30,064 nt of DNA from a virus. The translations under genes and the position numbers were made by a program. The stretch covers positions 1 through 30,064 of IMG/VR virus record IMGVR_UViG_3300044837_000119. One strand, given 5' to 3'. How positions within the stretch are numbered: the stretch's first letter is position 1; each line of letters begins with the position of its first letter. Positions 1 to 6,978 of this stretch are shown here, one piece after another. The notes under the pieces are model-generated. The model searched no databases. It had not been told where the DNA came from and saw only the letters and a list, made by a program, of their open reading frames with translations.

Positions 1-2
1 GT

Positions 3-1202
3 GCTACATTAACTGTTGCCGCATCATCATTAACCGTTGATAGTGTAGTTGCAGCAGTAGGCGATAGAATTCTGCTACAAACCCAAACCAACACATGGGA
101 ACAAGGGATCTACGTTGTAACTAGTATAGGAAGCACTGTTGTATTAACTCGTGCCGAAGACATGCAATCCATTGAGCAATTAAAAGCAGGCTTCTATGTG
201 GCCGTTGGTGCAGGTTCTGTAAACGCCGGCAACTTCTACACATTAGTAGAGCCATTACCACAGCGTTTGGGAATTGATGCAATTGTCTTTAATGCTGACC
301 CTTCAGCTGGTGGCGTGTCGTTTTCTGGTCCCGCATCCACTGCAAATGCCTTGGCTGTGTTTTCAGATACCGCAGGCAACCTAAAGGCCGCAAGCACTAC
401 AACAACATTGGGGCAAGCATTGGCGGTAACTGGTGCATTGTCATCAACGACTAGTATGACTGCCGGTACTACCGTAACTGCCACCGCAGGCGCTGTGACA
501 AGTGGGGATTCCACAGGAGGTTTTGTAGGTCTCGTTAAAGCATTCCCTACAACTGCAACCTCTGGTTTTATAGCCATGCAAGCCGCTGTAAATGGCTCTG
601 GCAACTTCGGAACCACTATAAGCAATGCCACAACTCAAGGACAAGCACAAGTATTAACAATTCCTGATTCAGGCGCGGCTACCGCTAACTTCCTGTTAGA
701 TACAGGAGCGGGAAATATTATTGCCTGGCAAGAATTCTTAGGAATCAACAATGTATTGACCTTCGGTACCGGTACTTGGACAACCACAAGAATTGCACAA
801 GGAAACTATGTCTCTCGCCATACCGCAGCTGATGAAACGTCGATAATTGCAATAGATGTAACGCCGATGATCAGAGCGGCCGCTGCAAAGGGATTTAGGC
901 TAGATACTTTTGATTATATATATAGCATTGGAACTCTAGCACTGGATGCGCATAGCTTGACATTGGACAGGATTGCATACGCAAACAACGTGGCAGTAAG
1001 CGTCACCTCTATTGCGGGAACCTATACTTTGTCTACAGCAACCCAGGCCAACCCTTATGTTACTACTTGTACGGTAACAACACCGGCCTTTGATGTAACA
1101 GCAGACAGCAAGTATGTAATAGAAATCACAGTCAACAACGCAGCTACATCGGCCTTTGATTTCTATGGCATTATGCTTAAGTTCTCTCAAACAATTGCGT
1201 AA
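3..1202 (+). CDS. Tail fibre/appendage-type structural protein (5' end missing)
   Basis: The reading frame is open from the first complete codon at base 3 to the stop at 1200-1202, so the true start lies outside the window; the first internal ATG (162) is not the start. The visible 399 residues are rich in Ala, Thr, Ser, Val and Gly with few charges, typical of beta-structured phage tail fibres. An early stretch reading GDRILLQTQTN then GIYVV resembles a short motif common in phage fibre and tail proteins. The last ~130 residues look like a compact beta domain and could bind a receptor. The gene sits upstream of two further fibre genes on the same strand. Function is inferred from composition and context only. 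Confidence 0.6.
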   Translation, partial: ATLTVAASSLTVDSVVAAVGDRILLQTQTNTWEQGIYVVTSIGSTVVLTRAEDMQSIEQLKAGFYVAVGAGSVNAGNFYTLVEPLPQRLGIDAIVFNADPSAGGVSFSGPASTANALAVFSDTAGNLKAASTTTTLGQALAVTGALSSTTSMTAGTTVTATAGAVTSGDSTGGFVGLVKAFPTTATSGFIAMQAAVNGSGNFGTTISNATTQGQAQVLTIPDSGAATANFLLDTGAGNIIAWQEFLGINNVLTFGTGTWTTTRIAQGNYVSRHTAADETSIIAIDVTPMIRAAAAKGFRLDTFDYIYSIGTLALDAHSLTLDRIAYANNVAVSVTSIAGTYTLSTATQANPYVTTCTVTTPAFDVTADSKYVIEITVNNAATSAFDFYGIMLKFSQTIA

Positions 1203-1206
1203 TTGA

Positions 1207-1245
1207 TATCTACAGATATTAAGTTCTTCTTAATATCTGTAGATA
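1207..1245. terminator. Perfect 17-bp hairpin after the first fibre gene
   Basis: Arms 1207-1223 and 1229-1245 are exact reverse complements around a 5-base loop (TTCTT). It starts five bases after the stop codon at 1202, a usual place for a terminator, but it is AT-rich and lacks a following T-run on either strand. It may be a weak terminator, an mRNA 3'-end stabiliser or a protein site. Confidence 0.45.
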
Positions 1246-1260
1246 CTAAAAGGATTTGAT

Positions 1261-1401
1261 ATGCAAGGTTATTACGGTGGATTAATTGTAGTCATATTCT
1301 ATGGAGGAGGAGGAAGCCCCCCTGAAGAATTTTATTTAATTACTCACACAAACCTAGACATCTTGACTCAGACATCACAACGGATTTTGATACATCAATA
1401 G
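1261..1401 (+). CDS. Small protein of unknown function, 46 aa
   Basis: A short ORF starts at ATG 1261 behind a good ribosome binding site (AAAGGATTTGAT before ATG) and ends at TAG 1399-1401, nine bases before the next fibre gene. The product has a Gly/Tyr-rich, hydrophobic N-terminus with a GGGGSPPEE turn and a polar C-terminus. It resembles no family I recognise. Its tight fit between two fibre genes and its clear ribosome binding site support translation; a leader peptide or small fibre-associated protein are both possible. Confidence 0.5.
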   Translation: MQGYYGGLIVVIFYGGGGSPPEEFYLITHTNLDILTQTSQRILIHQ

Positions 1402-1410
1402 GGAAATAAT

Positions 1411-3321
1411 ATGGCCGGAACGTTTATCGATGCATTGCCCGCGGCACCATCAGCACAATTAACTGATGTGTTTCCCGTTGACCAACTTCCGGGTCCTGTT
1501 ACCAAACAAGAATCAAATGCTCAGCTTTTATCACTGTTTGAAGCAAATATTGTAATAACGCCTTCAAACTTCAGCGGAATATTGCCTCCTTCAAAAGGGG
1601 GAACTGGTATTAATAATGGGGTCAATACTCTTACTTTAGGTGGAAATTTAACCACATCAGGTGCTTTTGCAAGTACCTTTACGATGACAAATACAACAAA
1701 CGTAACTTTCCCTACCAGTGGCACATTGGCAACCGTTGGGGGCAGTGTTACCAGCGTATCAGGAACCACAAATAGGATCACCTCCACGGGAGGCACGACC
1801 CCTGTTATAGACATATCAGCTGCCTACGTAGGTCAAAGCTCTATAACTACACTAGGAACGATAGCAACAGGGGTTTGGCAGGGAACCATAATAAGCCCAA
1901 CCTATGGGGGAACAGGAGTCAACAATGGGACTTCTACCTTAACGCTTGCAGGAAACCTTGCAACCAGCGGTGCTTTTGCGTCCACATTTACAATGACAGG
2001 ACCTACTTCGGTGACGTTCCCAACGTCCGGAACTCTGTCAACAACAACAGGTACTGTTACTAGTGTATCTGGCACGTTAAACCGCATTACTTCAACGGGT
2101 AGCACGACCCCTGTTATCGATATATCGGCCTCTTATGTTGGTCAAAGTTCGATAACCACTCTTGGGACTGTGGCAACCGGTGTTTGGCAAGGCACTGTGA
2201 TAGGTGGAACTTACGGTGGAACTGGGGTAAACAATGGTGCATCTACGATTACTCTTGGAGGCTCTCTAACCACATCGGGCGCATTCGCCAGCACTTTTAC
2301 AATGACAGGTGCAACAAACGTAACATTCCCAACAAGTGGAACTTTGTCTACTACGACTGGAACTGTGACCAGCGTATCGGGAACCACAAACCGAATTACA
2401 TCCACAGGTGGTGCAACGCCTGTGATTGATATCTCAGCCAGTTATGTAGGCCAATCATCAATTACCACCCTGGGAACAATAACCACGGGCATATGGACTG
2501 GAACTACAATTGCGGTTGCAAATGGGGGCACAGGTATTACAGCATTTGGTACGGGCGTAGCTACGGCCTTAGGTGCAAACGTGACAGGTTCAGGAGGTAT
2601 CGCCCTCGCTACCAGTCCAACTTTTGTTACTCCTGTCTTAGGAACTCCTACATCTGGAGTTGCAACAAATTTGACATCTACTGGTGGCGTAAGAAGCTTT
2701 CAAGTATTTACTTCTGGCTCGTCTGCTACTTATACCAAACCTGCAAATGTAACATCAATTATGGTTGAGGTTATTGGAGGCGGAGGTGGTGGTGGTGGAA
2801 GTACGGGGGCTGCTTCTTCGGCTTCTCATGGAGCGGGAGGAGGCGGAGGTGGTTACGCAAGATTATATATAGCGAGTGCATCCGGAACCTATACCTATAC
2901 AGTTGGCGCTGCAGGAACTGCAGGTTCCTCTGGCGGAGGAACAGGGGGAACTGGTGGAACAACTACATTTAGCGCATCTTCCTTGCAAGCTACAGGTGGT
3001 GTAGGAGGAACAGGTTTAACTTCAGTTTTAAATACAGGAGCTGGCAGTGCACCAGGTGGCGATGCTGGTGTTGGCTCAAATGGTAACATTAATGCCCAGG
3101 GAACGCCTGGAGAGTGGTCTCTGGTGGTGCTTGGTAATTTTGGCGGAGGGAATGGTGGCTCTTCTTTCTATGGCGGAGGCGCTCGTTTACCATCGGCAAT
3201 TGGGGCAGGAACAAATGGTGGAAATTATGGAGGTGGCGGCTCTGGCGGCACATCAACCACAGTAAATGCGGCCGGAGGCACAGGAGGCGCAGGGCTTATA
3301 GTGGTCTGGGAATTTTCATAA
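1411..3321 (+). CDS. Glycine-rich tail fibre / adhesin with 103-residue repeats
   Basis: This 636-residue protein has three parts. Residues 1-60 form an N-terminal module with an ALP...TDVFPVDQ motif that the next gene also has (ALP...TDIFPVVQ), probably for attachment to the virion. Residues ~63-375 contain three consecutive 103-residue repeats, each opening GGTG(I/V)NNG and containing GAFASTFTMT, FPTSGTL, TPVIDIS and YVGQSSITTLGT, plus the start of a fourth. From residue ~430 the C-terminus has long Gly runs (GGGGGGGGSTG, GGGGGGYARLY, TYTYTVGAAGTAG) and ends GLIVVWEFS. This matches Gly-rich phage adhesin domains, where Gly-rich loops contact host receptors. Host specificity is inferred, not shown. 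Confidence 0.8.
   Translation: MAGTFIDALPAAPSAQLTDVFPVDQLPGPVTKQESNAQLLSLFEANIVITPSNFSGILPPSKGGTGINNGVNTLTLGGNLTTSGAFASTFTMTNTTNVTFPTSGTLATVGGSVTSVSGTTNRITSTGGTTPVIDISAAYVGQSSITTLGTIATGVWQGTIISPTYGGTGVNNGTSTLTLAGNLATSGAFASTFTMTGPTSVTFPTSGTLSTTTGTVTSVSGTLNRITSTGSTTPVIDISASYVGQSSITTLGTVATGVWQGTVIGGTYGGTGVNNGASTITLGGSLTTSGAFASTFTMTGATNVTFPTSGTLSTTTGTVTSVSGTTNRITSTGGATPVIDISASYVGQSSITTLGTITTGIWTGTTIAVANGGTGITAFGTGVATALGANVTGSGGIALATSPTFVTPVLGTPTSGVATNLTSTGGVRSFQVFTSGSSATYTKPANVTSIMVEVIGGGGGGGGSTGAASSASHGAGGGGGGYARLYIASASGTYTYTVGAAGTAGSSGGGTGGTGGTTTFSASSLQATGGVGGTGLTSVLNTGAGSAPGGDAGVGSNGNINAQGTPGEWSLVVLGNFGGGNGGSSFYGGGARLPSAIGAGTNGGNYGGGGSGGTSTTVNAAGGTGGAGLIVVWEFS
1597..2523 (+). repeat. Three tandem 309-bp coding repeats in the fibre gene
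   Basis: The GGTG(I/V)NNG-coding segment recurs at 1597, 1906 and 2215 and a related GGTGIT segment at 2524, an exact 309-bp (103-codon) period each time. The copies differ at many third positions but keep the protein sequence, so they are older duplications held by selection rather than a recent copying event. Such repeats can change in number by recombination and so change shaft length. Confidence 0.85.
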
Positions 3322-3332
3322 GGAATTGAATC

Positions 3333-4250
3333 ATGGGTATTAAAATAAGTGCTTTGCCATCGATAGTTACCCCTGCATTAACAGACATATTTCCGGTCGT
3401 ACAAGCTGGAGTTACTTATAAAGAAACTGTCACTCAATTAAGCGCTTTGATTGGAACAGTCGCAGTCACAACGATTACAGGTACTGCCGATCAAGTAATT
3501 GCATCAGCATCAGTTGGCCCCGTTACACTAAGCTTGCCCCAATCAATAGCAACAACAAGCTCTCCAACATTTGCAAATTTAACATTGACAAACCCATATA
3601 TAGCCGGTGCGGGCGGATTACATAGTTTTCAGGTATTTACAACTGGCACCGCTGCAACTTATACGCGCCCTGTCAATGTGAGTTCTATATTAGTTGAGGT
3701 ATTAGGTGGAGGTGGTGCCGGAGGAGGTGCCGTTAGTGGTGCTTTAGATCACATAGGAACTGGTGCAGGAGGGGGCTCCGGTGGATATGCAAGATTATTA
3801 ATACCAAGTGCTGCCAGCACATATACCTATACTGTAGGCGCAGGTGGAACAGCAGGAGCCGCCGGTAACAATCCTGGTGGAAATGGTGGAACAACTACCT
3901 TTGGTGCATCATTACAAGCTACGGGCGGTTCAGGAGGCGATGGTGGGCCTGCTGTTTCATCAGCAGTTTCAGGAATATCTATCGGTGGCGCAGGAGGCGT
4001 TGGCTCTAGTGGAACTATTAATGTTACTGGTCAATCAGGATTCGGAGGAATTAATTCCCAAGGCGTAGGCATTACTGGCATGGGTGGTGCGAGCCATTAT
4101 GGTGCCGGAGGGGCTTCAGCGTACGGCACATCCAATGGCAATATAGGTGGAAGCTATGGCTCAGGCGGTTCCGGTGGTCTTGCAGTCAATAGCAGCCAGA
4201 CAGGAGGGGCAGGTTCTCCTGGTTTAATCATCATTTGGGAGTTCGCCTAG
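3333..4250 (+). CDS. Second glycine-rich tail fibre / adhesin (short paralogue)
   Basis: The 305-residue product is a short relative of the preceding fibre. It shares the N-terminal module (ALP..TDIFPVVQAG) and the whole C-terminal Gly-rich domain: HSFQVFTTG.AATYTRPVNV, EVLGGGGAGGG, GGYARLLIPSA, TYTYTVGAGGTAG, and a terminal GLIIIWEFA. It lacks the 103-residue repeat shaft, with only a short stretch (TITGTADQVIASAS) in its place. It starts 11 bases after the previous stop behind AAGGAATTGAATC. Two adhesins with the same attachment end and different Gly-rich tips suggest alternative receptor binding. Confidence 0.78.
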   Translation: MGIKISALPSIVTPALTDIFPVVQAGVTYKETVTQLSALIGTVAVTTITGTADQVIASASVGPVTLSLPQSIATTSSPTFANLTLTNPYIAGAGGLHSFQVFTTGTAATYTRPVNVSSILVEVLGGGGAGGGAVSGALDHIGTGAGGGSGGYARLLIPSAASTYTYTVGAGGTAGAAGNNPGGNGGTTTFGASLQATGGSGGDGGPAVSSAVSGISIGGAGGVGSSGTINVTGQSGFGGINSQGVGITGMGGASHYGAGGASAYGTSNGNIGGSYGSGGSGGLAVNSSQTGGAGSPGLIIIWEFA

Positions 4251-4352
4251 AAGCTCCTCTATGGATTCTTTTATTTCTATATATTGCTCTTCATCAATGA
4301 AGAAATTAGGGTCTTGAACGTCCATCTCAATACCATCAACATAAAAACGCAT
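4224..4352 (-). CDS. Possible small acidic protein, 42 aa
   Basis: An ORF on the minus strand starts at ATG 4350-4352 behind AGGTGTACAT and gives a 42-residue acidic product (MRFYVDGIEMDVQDP... EELLGELPNDD). A longer version reaching 4478 would run through the terminator and into the recombinase gene and is not credible. The gene overlaps the 3' end of the fibre gene by 27 bases and lies downstream of the recombinase terminator, so it would need its own promoter, and none is clear. The amino-acid composition looks like a real protein, but the call is weak. Confidence 0.35.
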   Translation of the reverse strand: MRFYVDGIEMDVQDPNFFIDEEQYIEIKESIEELLGELPNDD

Positions 4353-4411
4353 ATGTACACCTGATGGCAAAAAAATTAGCGATAGTACGATAATAATTTT
4401 TAATTCGCAAC

Positions 4412-4439
4412 AAATAAAAAAGCCCAATTTCTTGGGCTT
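4412..4439 (-). terminator. Rho-independent terminator of the leftward recombinase operon
   Basis: An 8-bp perfect stem (AAGCCCAA at 4420-4427 with TTGGGCTT at 4432-4439) and a 4-base loop are followed, on the minus strand, by TTTTTTATTTG. It sits 13 bases past the recombinase stop. In the rightward direction the T-run is missing, so it mainly ends leftward transcription. Confidence 0.85.
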
Positions 4440-4452
4440 AATAAGATTCTTG

Positions 4453-5055
4453 CTAAGTCTGTGGTTCAACTTTATCAAATAAGTATGTGCCTTTAGTTGC
4501 GTAGCGTCCTAGAATTTTATATATGGTCATGCGGGACACTTTTAGCGAACTAGCAGTCTTCTTTATACTCTCGCCGTCTTCTATCATTGCCTTAGCCTTA
4601 GCAACAAGCATTGGGGTAACCTTTAAAGGACGACCTCCTGTGCGGCCTTCTTTCTTTGCAGCATCTATACCTTCACGCTGACGGGCTTTTATCATTGTTC
4701 GTTCAAACTCAGCAAAAGACCCCATCATCTGAAGCATAAGGGTTGAAAAGGCGTCTTTTTGGCCTGTGAACGTGAGATTTTCCTTTATAAACCGAACTTC
4801 GACGCCTTTTGTGATCAAACAATCTACTATTTCTTGTAGGTCACGCAAGTTTCGTGCCAGCCTGTCTATGCTTTCAACGACTAGAGTATCTCCTTGCCTC
4901 ACATATGCTATGCAGGCGGCGAGTCCTTCTCTATCTTTGGATGATCCGCTCATTTTGTCGACAAACTCCTTGTCTAGTTTAACTCCCTGTAACTGTCGTG
5001 CGGTATTTTGGGTGTGTGTTGATACTCGGATGTAGCCTACAACTTGGTGTGTCAT
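4453..5055 (-). CDS. Small serine recombinase (resolvase/invertase family)
   Basis: The protein is about 200 residues, the family size. It has the catalytic segment GYIRVSTHTQN (Arg10, Ser12 as nucleophile), the conserved GDTLVVESIDRLARN block that holds the active-site Asp and Arg residues, then FAEFERTMIKARQREGI leading into the long E-helix, and a GRTGGRP hinge. A C-terminal helix-turn-helix (SIKKTASSLKVSRMTIYKIL) completes a Hin/Gin/Tn3-resolvase layout. ATG 5055 is preferred over 5073 because it overlaps the upstream stop (TAATG), implying coupled translation. It ends near two paralogous fibre genes, so a role in fibre switching or multimer resolution is possible. No crossover site was identified by eye. 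Confidence 0.9.
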   Translation of the reverse strand: MTHQVVGYIRVSTHTQNTARQLQGVKLDKEFVDKMSGSSKDREGLAACIAYVRQGDTLVVESIDRLARNLRDLQEIVDCLITKGVEVRFIKENLTFTGQKDAFSTLMLQMMGSFAEFERTMIKARQREGIDAAKKEGRTGGRPLKVTPMLVAKAKAMIEDGESIKKTASSLKVSRMTIYKILGRYATKGTYLFDKVEPQT

Positions 5056-5273
5056 TACGTCATTCTCGCACATCGATCACATATCTTTGTTAAGCATTCT
5101 CCATCGCCTGAACAGTCTTGATCGCAATAGGTATCAATCATGGATTGTAATTTTGTCATTATATCGTTACCAGAGCTTACTCCAGGGGGAAAGCCATTAT
5201 GGGAAAATGACCAATAAACTGGTGTTATAAGTTTCTGTATTTCTTGTAACTCTTCTTTAGTAAAGTCGTTCAT
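5055..5273 (-). CDS. MNDFT-family small protein 4, 72 aa
   Basis: This is the last of four adjacent paralogues that begin MNDFT followed by basic/acidic residues (here MNDFTKEELQEIQKLI). The N-terminal half looks helical and includes MIDTYCDQDC, and the C-terminus has a second Cys cluster (CLTKICDRC), so a zinc-binding knuckle is likely. Its stop overlaps the recombinase start. Proteins of this shape are common in phages, but I know of no established function. Confidence 0.75.
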   Translation of the reverse strand: MNDFTKEELQEIQKLITPVYWSFSHNGFPPGVSSGNDIMTKLQSMIDTYCDQDCSGDGECLTKICDRCARMT

Positions 5274-5480
5274 CTATCTCTCCGGGAATGGAGGCAATGG
5301 CTTGTCCAGGTAAACTAGATTCTCTATGGCTTCAATAACCCAATAGATACCATCTTTTTTCTCTACTGGAACATATTTCCCAAGCTCCATAATTACCGAA
5401 GTGGCGACACCCATGACAAGCAATAGGCGCTCATTTAAATGATTAATTCTTTTTATTTCTTCTTTTGTGAAATCATTCAT
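5274..5480 (-). CDS. MNDFT-family small protein 3, 68 aa (no Cys cluster)
   Basis: The start is taken at the MNDFTKEEIKRI methionine (5480), not the upstream ATG at 5582, because this start matches the three sister genes and the upstream extension would overlap the previous gene heavily. The product keeps the helical N-terminal segment but lacks the C-terminal CxxC motif; it ends PLPPFPER. Loss of the metal site in one of four copies suggests divergence of function. It overlaps the preceding gene by eight bases. Confidence 0.7.
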   Translation of the reverse strand: MNDFTKEEIKRINHLNERLLLVMGVATSVIMELGKYVPVEKKDGIYWVIEAIENLVYLDKPLPPFPER

Positions 5481-5703
5481 AAAGTTCACCACATTTTTTA
5501 CATTTATTGGCCTTCGTAGTTTTCTCACCTTGATAATGAATGTGGTATCGACCATCATCATCATGATCGCAATAATTATCAATCATTTCTAAAACCTTGC
5601 TTCTTATGTTTATGAGTGTTTCTTTGCGAGTATCTAAAATTTCCATTGAATAGAATAAAGCGCATTCAATTTGTTTTAGATCTTCTTTTGTAAAGTCATT
5701 CAT
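5473..5703 (-). CDS. MNDFT-family small protein 2, 76 aa
   Basis: The protein starts MNDFTKEDLKQIECAL at 5703 through an ATGA overlap with the upstream stop. It has the family layout: a helical region, the MIDNYCDHDDD segment, and a C-terminal NKCKKCGEL zinc-knuckle-like motif. The position of the His and Cys residues (CDH then CxxC) suggests one bound metal ion. Function is unknown. Confidence 0.75.
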   Translation of the reverse strand: MNDFTKEDLKQIECALFYSMEILDTRKETLINIRSKVLEMIDNYCDHDDDGRYHIHYQGEKTTKANKCKKCGELYE

Positions 5704-5912
5704 TTTTCCAGCACCCCACATGTAGTACATTTGAAGTGGGCTTCGCTAGATGTTCTGAATTCATGATCGCAATAGTTCATAATCATATCTTGTATTTTAT
5801 GTGACAAATAAATAGTCCCTTCATCTGTTGCTTGGTCAATGCCTACTTCATTAAGTCTATTAACAGACCAGCATGCGACTAAAATTAATTCATCCCGTGT
5901 AAAGTCATTCAT
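5700..5912 (-). CDS. MNDFT-family small protein 1, 70 aa
   Basis: This first copy of the cluster begins MNDFTRDELILVACW, contains MIMNYCDHEF and ends with KCTTCGVLEK, the same CDH...CxxC pattern as copy 2. It overlaps the gene upstream by eight bases and the next copy by four. The arrangement shows tandem duplication within one operon. Function is unknown. Confidence 0.75.
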   Translation of the reverse strand: MNDFTRDELILVACWSVNRLNEVGIDQATDEGTIYLSHKIQDMIMNYCDHEFRTSSEAHFKCTTCGVLEK

Positions 5913-6138
5913 TTTTCAGGTTATCTATTATTTTCTTTGAAGCTTTAAAACCAGCGGCTCTTGCCTCTGGTGCTGTTTTAAATCCAGTATTGCGTTTTAA
6001 TACTTCTTTTCTAACTACTTCAAAACCAAATCCATGTTTTTCATCTACGTAAAACAATCCGAATGTAATACCATAATCAAGGGCAGTAACTTCTTTGATA
6101 GGCTTTTCTTCATCAACTTTCATGCCATAAATATCCAT
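5905..6138 (-). CDS. Small protein of unknown function, 77 aa
   Basis: I place the start at ATG 6138 (MDIYGMKVDEEK), two bases after the upstream stop (TGATTATG), rather than at 6186, which lies inside the preceding gene. The C-terminal part (GFKTAPEARAAGFKASKKIIDNL) looks like an amphipathic helix with a repeated AxxxGFK pattern; the middle is beta-like. It is not recognised beyond being a typical phage accessory protein. Confidence 0.6.
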   Translation of the reverse strand: MDIYGMKVDEEKPIKEVTALDYGITFGLFYVDEKHGFGFEVVRKEVLKRNTGFKTAPEARAAGFKASKKIIDNLKNE

Positions 6139-6140
6139 AA

Positions 6141-6371
6141 TCAAAACCAGTGAAAGCCATGAGCCATAACAGCCGCCAATCCACAAATAGCACCTATTAG
6201 GAAGCGAAAGTCATATTTTGCTTCTTTCTTTATTTCTCCAATACCTTTTTCAATGCGAATCATAGTTTCATTAATATGTCTGATAGACTGCTCTAGTAGT
6301 GCAACCCTAGTTTCAATGTGAACTGGTGCTGAGGAGAAAACCCCGCAATCATCTTCTGCTTTTTTCTTCAA
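6141..6371 (-). CDS. XhlA/holin-like coiled-coil membrane protein, 76 aa
   Basis: A TTG start at 6371 is chosen because AAGGGAG lies six bases before it; the ATG at 6452 would put the gene inside the RNA upstream. The product has a heptad-like coiled coil (ETRVALLEQSIRHINETM, IRIEKGIGEIKKEA) followed by one membrane segment (FLIGAICGLAAVMAHGF) at the C-terminus. This layout matches the XhlA/haemolysin-type small phage membrane proteins that can assist lysis. The location in an early-type leftward operon is unusual for a lysis gene, so another membrane role is possible. Confidence 0.6.
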   Translation of the reverse strand: MKKKAEDDCGVFSSAPVHIETRVALLEQSIRHINETMIRIEKGIGEIKKEAKYDFRFLIGAICGLAAVMAHGFHWF

Positions 6372-6393
6372 GTTTGACTCCCTTAATAAAGTT

Positions 6394-6600
6394 GACAATA
6401 GGCAGGTGCTGCCCCTGCTTTGCTCGGTTCTACCTAAGCGATATAACCGCAATTCTTAGGCTAACATAAACAATGACCACTAGTATTCCCGTGCTTATCG
6501 GGCTAGGGCAATCAACATGATCCGATGTTACCATCGGCTATTGCCGTCTTGTATAGAGCCTCTTATGCGAAGTCGCGTCACTGTCCGCGATGCTATTGTC
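6394..6600 (-). ncRNA. Large structured RNA of the 6.4-7.0 kb array (RNA 4)
   Basis: On the minus strand the segment is closed by a perfect 8-bp stem (GACAATAG at 6593-6600 with CTATTGTC at 6394-6401), as a tRNA acceptor would be. Next to it is a 5-bp arm TCGCG/CGCGA (6573-6590), matching the D-arm position, and at the 3' side an arm GCAGG/CCTGC (6402-6418) whose loop is not TTC-type. Inside are a hairpin with a GTAA tetraloop (6522-6537) nested in GGCAAT/ATTGCC, and further stems. At ~207 nt it is too long for a tRNA. It lies just upstream of the 6371 gene and shares its 5' box with RNAs 2 and 3. Confidence 0.5.
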
Positions 6601-6607
6601 ATAATTG

Positions 6608-6728
6608 GAGACAGGGCTACGGCTTTCACCTAGATTTCCCGCTTCACAGGCGGGTGATTTACGGTCTTATCACGTGTTATCCCCGCATTACATCTACCCC
6701 GTCATATTCTGTCCACGCTGTTATTGTC
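6608..6728 (-). ncRNA. Structured RNA 3 with a His-type anticodon-like hairpin
   Basis: The minus-strand segment starts with the shared box (TATGACAATAACAGCGTGGA). It contains a perfect 5-bp hairpin CCCGC/GCGGG with the 7-base loop CTGTGAA (6638-6654), which has the exact form of a tRNA anticodon arm with a GTG (His) anticodon. I cannot fit a matching acceptor stem or standard T-arm around it, so it is not called as a tRNA. The 3' boundary is approximate. Confidence 0.35.
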
Positions 6729-6744
6729 ATAATTGGGTGAAAGT

Positions 6745-6862
6745 TGACAACAGGAAGGAATCGAACCTTCTATCCCGAATAACGGAGCTGATTTACGCAT
6801 AAAGGAATCGGGTAACCCTCTGCTACCGTCCATCTTGTGTCACCGTCCACAACGCTATTGTC
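6745..6862 (-). ncRNA. tRNA-like RNA 2 with canonical T-arm and enlarged middle
   Basis: An 8-bp end stem (GACAATAG 6855-6862 with CTGTTGTC 6745-6752, one G-T pair) leads directly into a canonical T-arm (GAAGG-TTCGATT-CCTTC, 6753-6769). A D-arm-like stem TTGTG/CACAA lies at 6835-6852. The middle is about 65 nt instead of ~30, with GGTAG/TTACC and a long variable-arm-like stem CCCGA/TCGGG. No anticodon loop with the standard T33 fits well. It may be an aberrant class II tRNA, an intron-bearing tRNA or a tRNA mimic. Confidence 0.5.
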
Positions 6863-6868
6863 ATAATG

Positions 6869-6972
6869 GACCAGAAGGATAGGACTTGAACCTATCAGGC
6901 GGAAGCTATCACGTTCTAGCTTAGTCCGCGGAATGGCTTAATTCTGCATCTCAATCATGCGTCTTTCTGGTC
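6869..6972 (-). ncRNA. tRNA-like RNA 1 (first in array)
   Basis: The ends pair over 10 bp with one mismatch (GACCAGAAAG 6963-6972 with CCTTCTGGTC 6869-6878). It has a canonical T-arm (ATAGG-TTCAAGT-CCTAT, 6879-6895), a D-arm-like hairpin GCAT/ATGC (6946-6960), and a long variable-arm-like hairpin AAGCTA/TAGCTT within GCGG/CCGC. The anticodon position holds GAAT-TAAGCC-ATTC, a 4-bp stem with a 6-base loop, which is not standard. A consensus promoter ends just before its 5' end, so transcription should start almost at base 6972. Confidence 0.55.
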
Positions 6973-6978
6973 AAAGGA

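Noticed and set aside
236-650. Leftward ORFs opposite the first fibre gene
   Set aside because: Low-complexity Val/Pro/Ala sequence typical of a shadow of a Thr/Ala-rich beta protein.
4353-4478. Upstream extension of the 42-residue gene
   Set aside because: It would cross the recombinase terminator and overlap the recombinase coding end.
5274-5582. A 102-residue version of MNDFT copy 3
   Set aside because: The extra N-terminus is a His/Met-rich shadow of copy 2; the internal MNDFT start matches the sister genes.
6608-6728. A regular tRNA-His
   Set aside because: The anticodon arm is perfect, but I could not fit an acceptor stem, D-arm or TTC-type T-arm around it.
6525-6802. Rightward ORFs with repeated RCYCHNW-type segments
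   Set aside because: The repeats come from the shared 5' box of the minus-strand RNAs; the apparent repeats are RNA structure, not protein.
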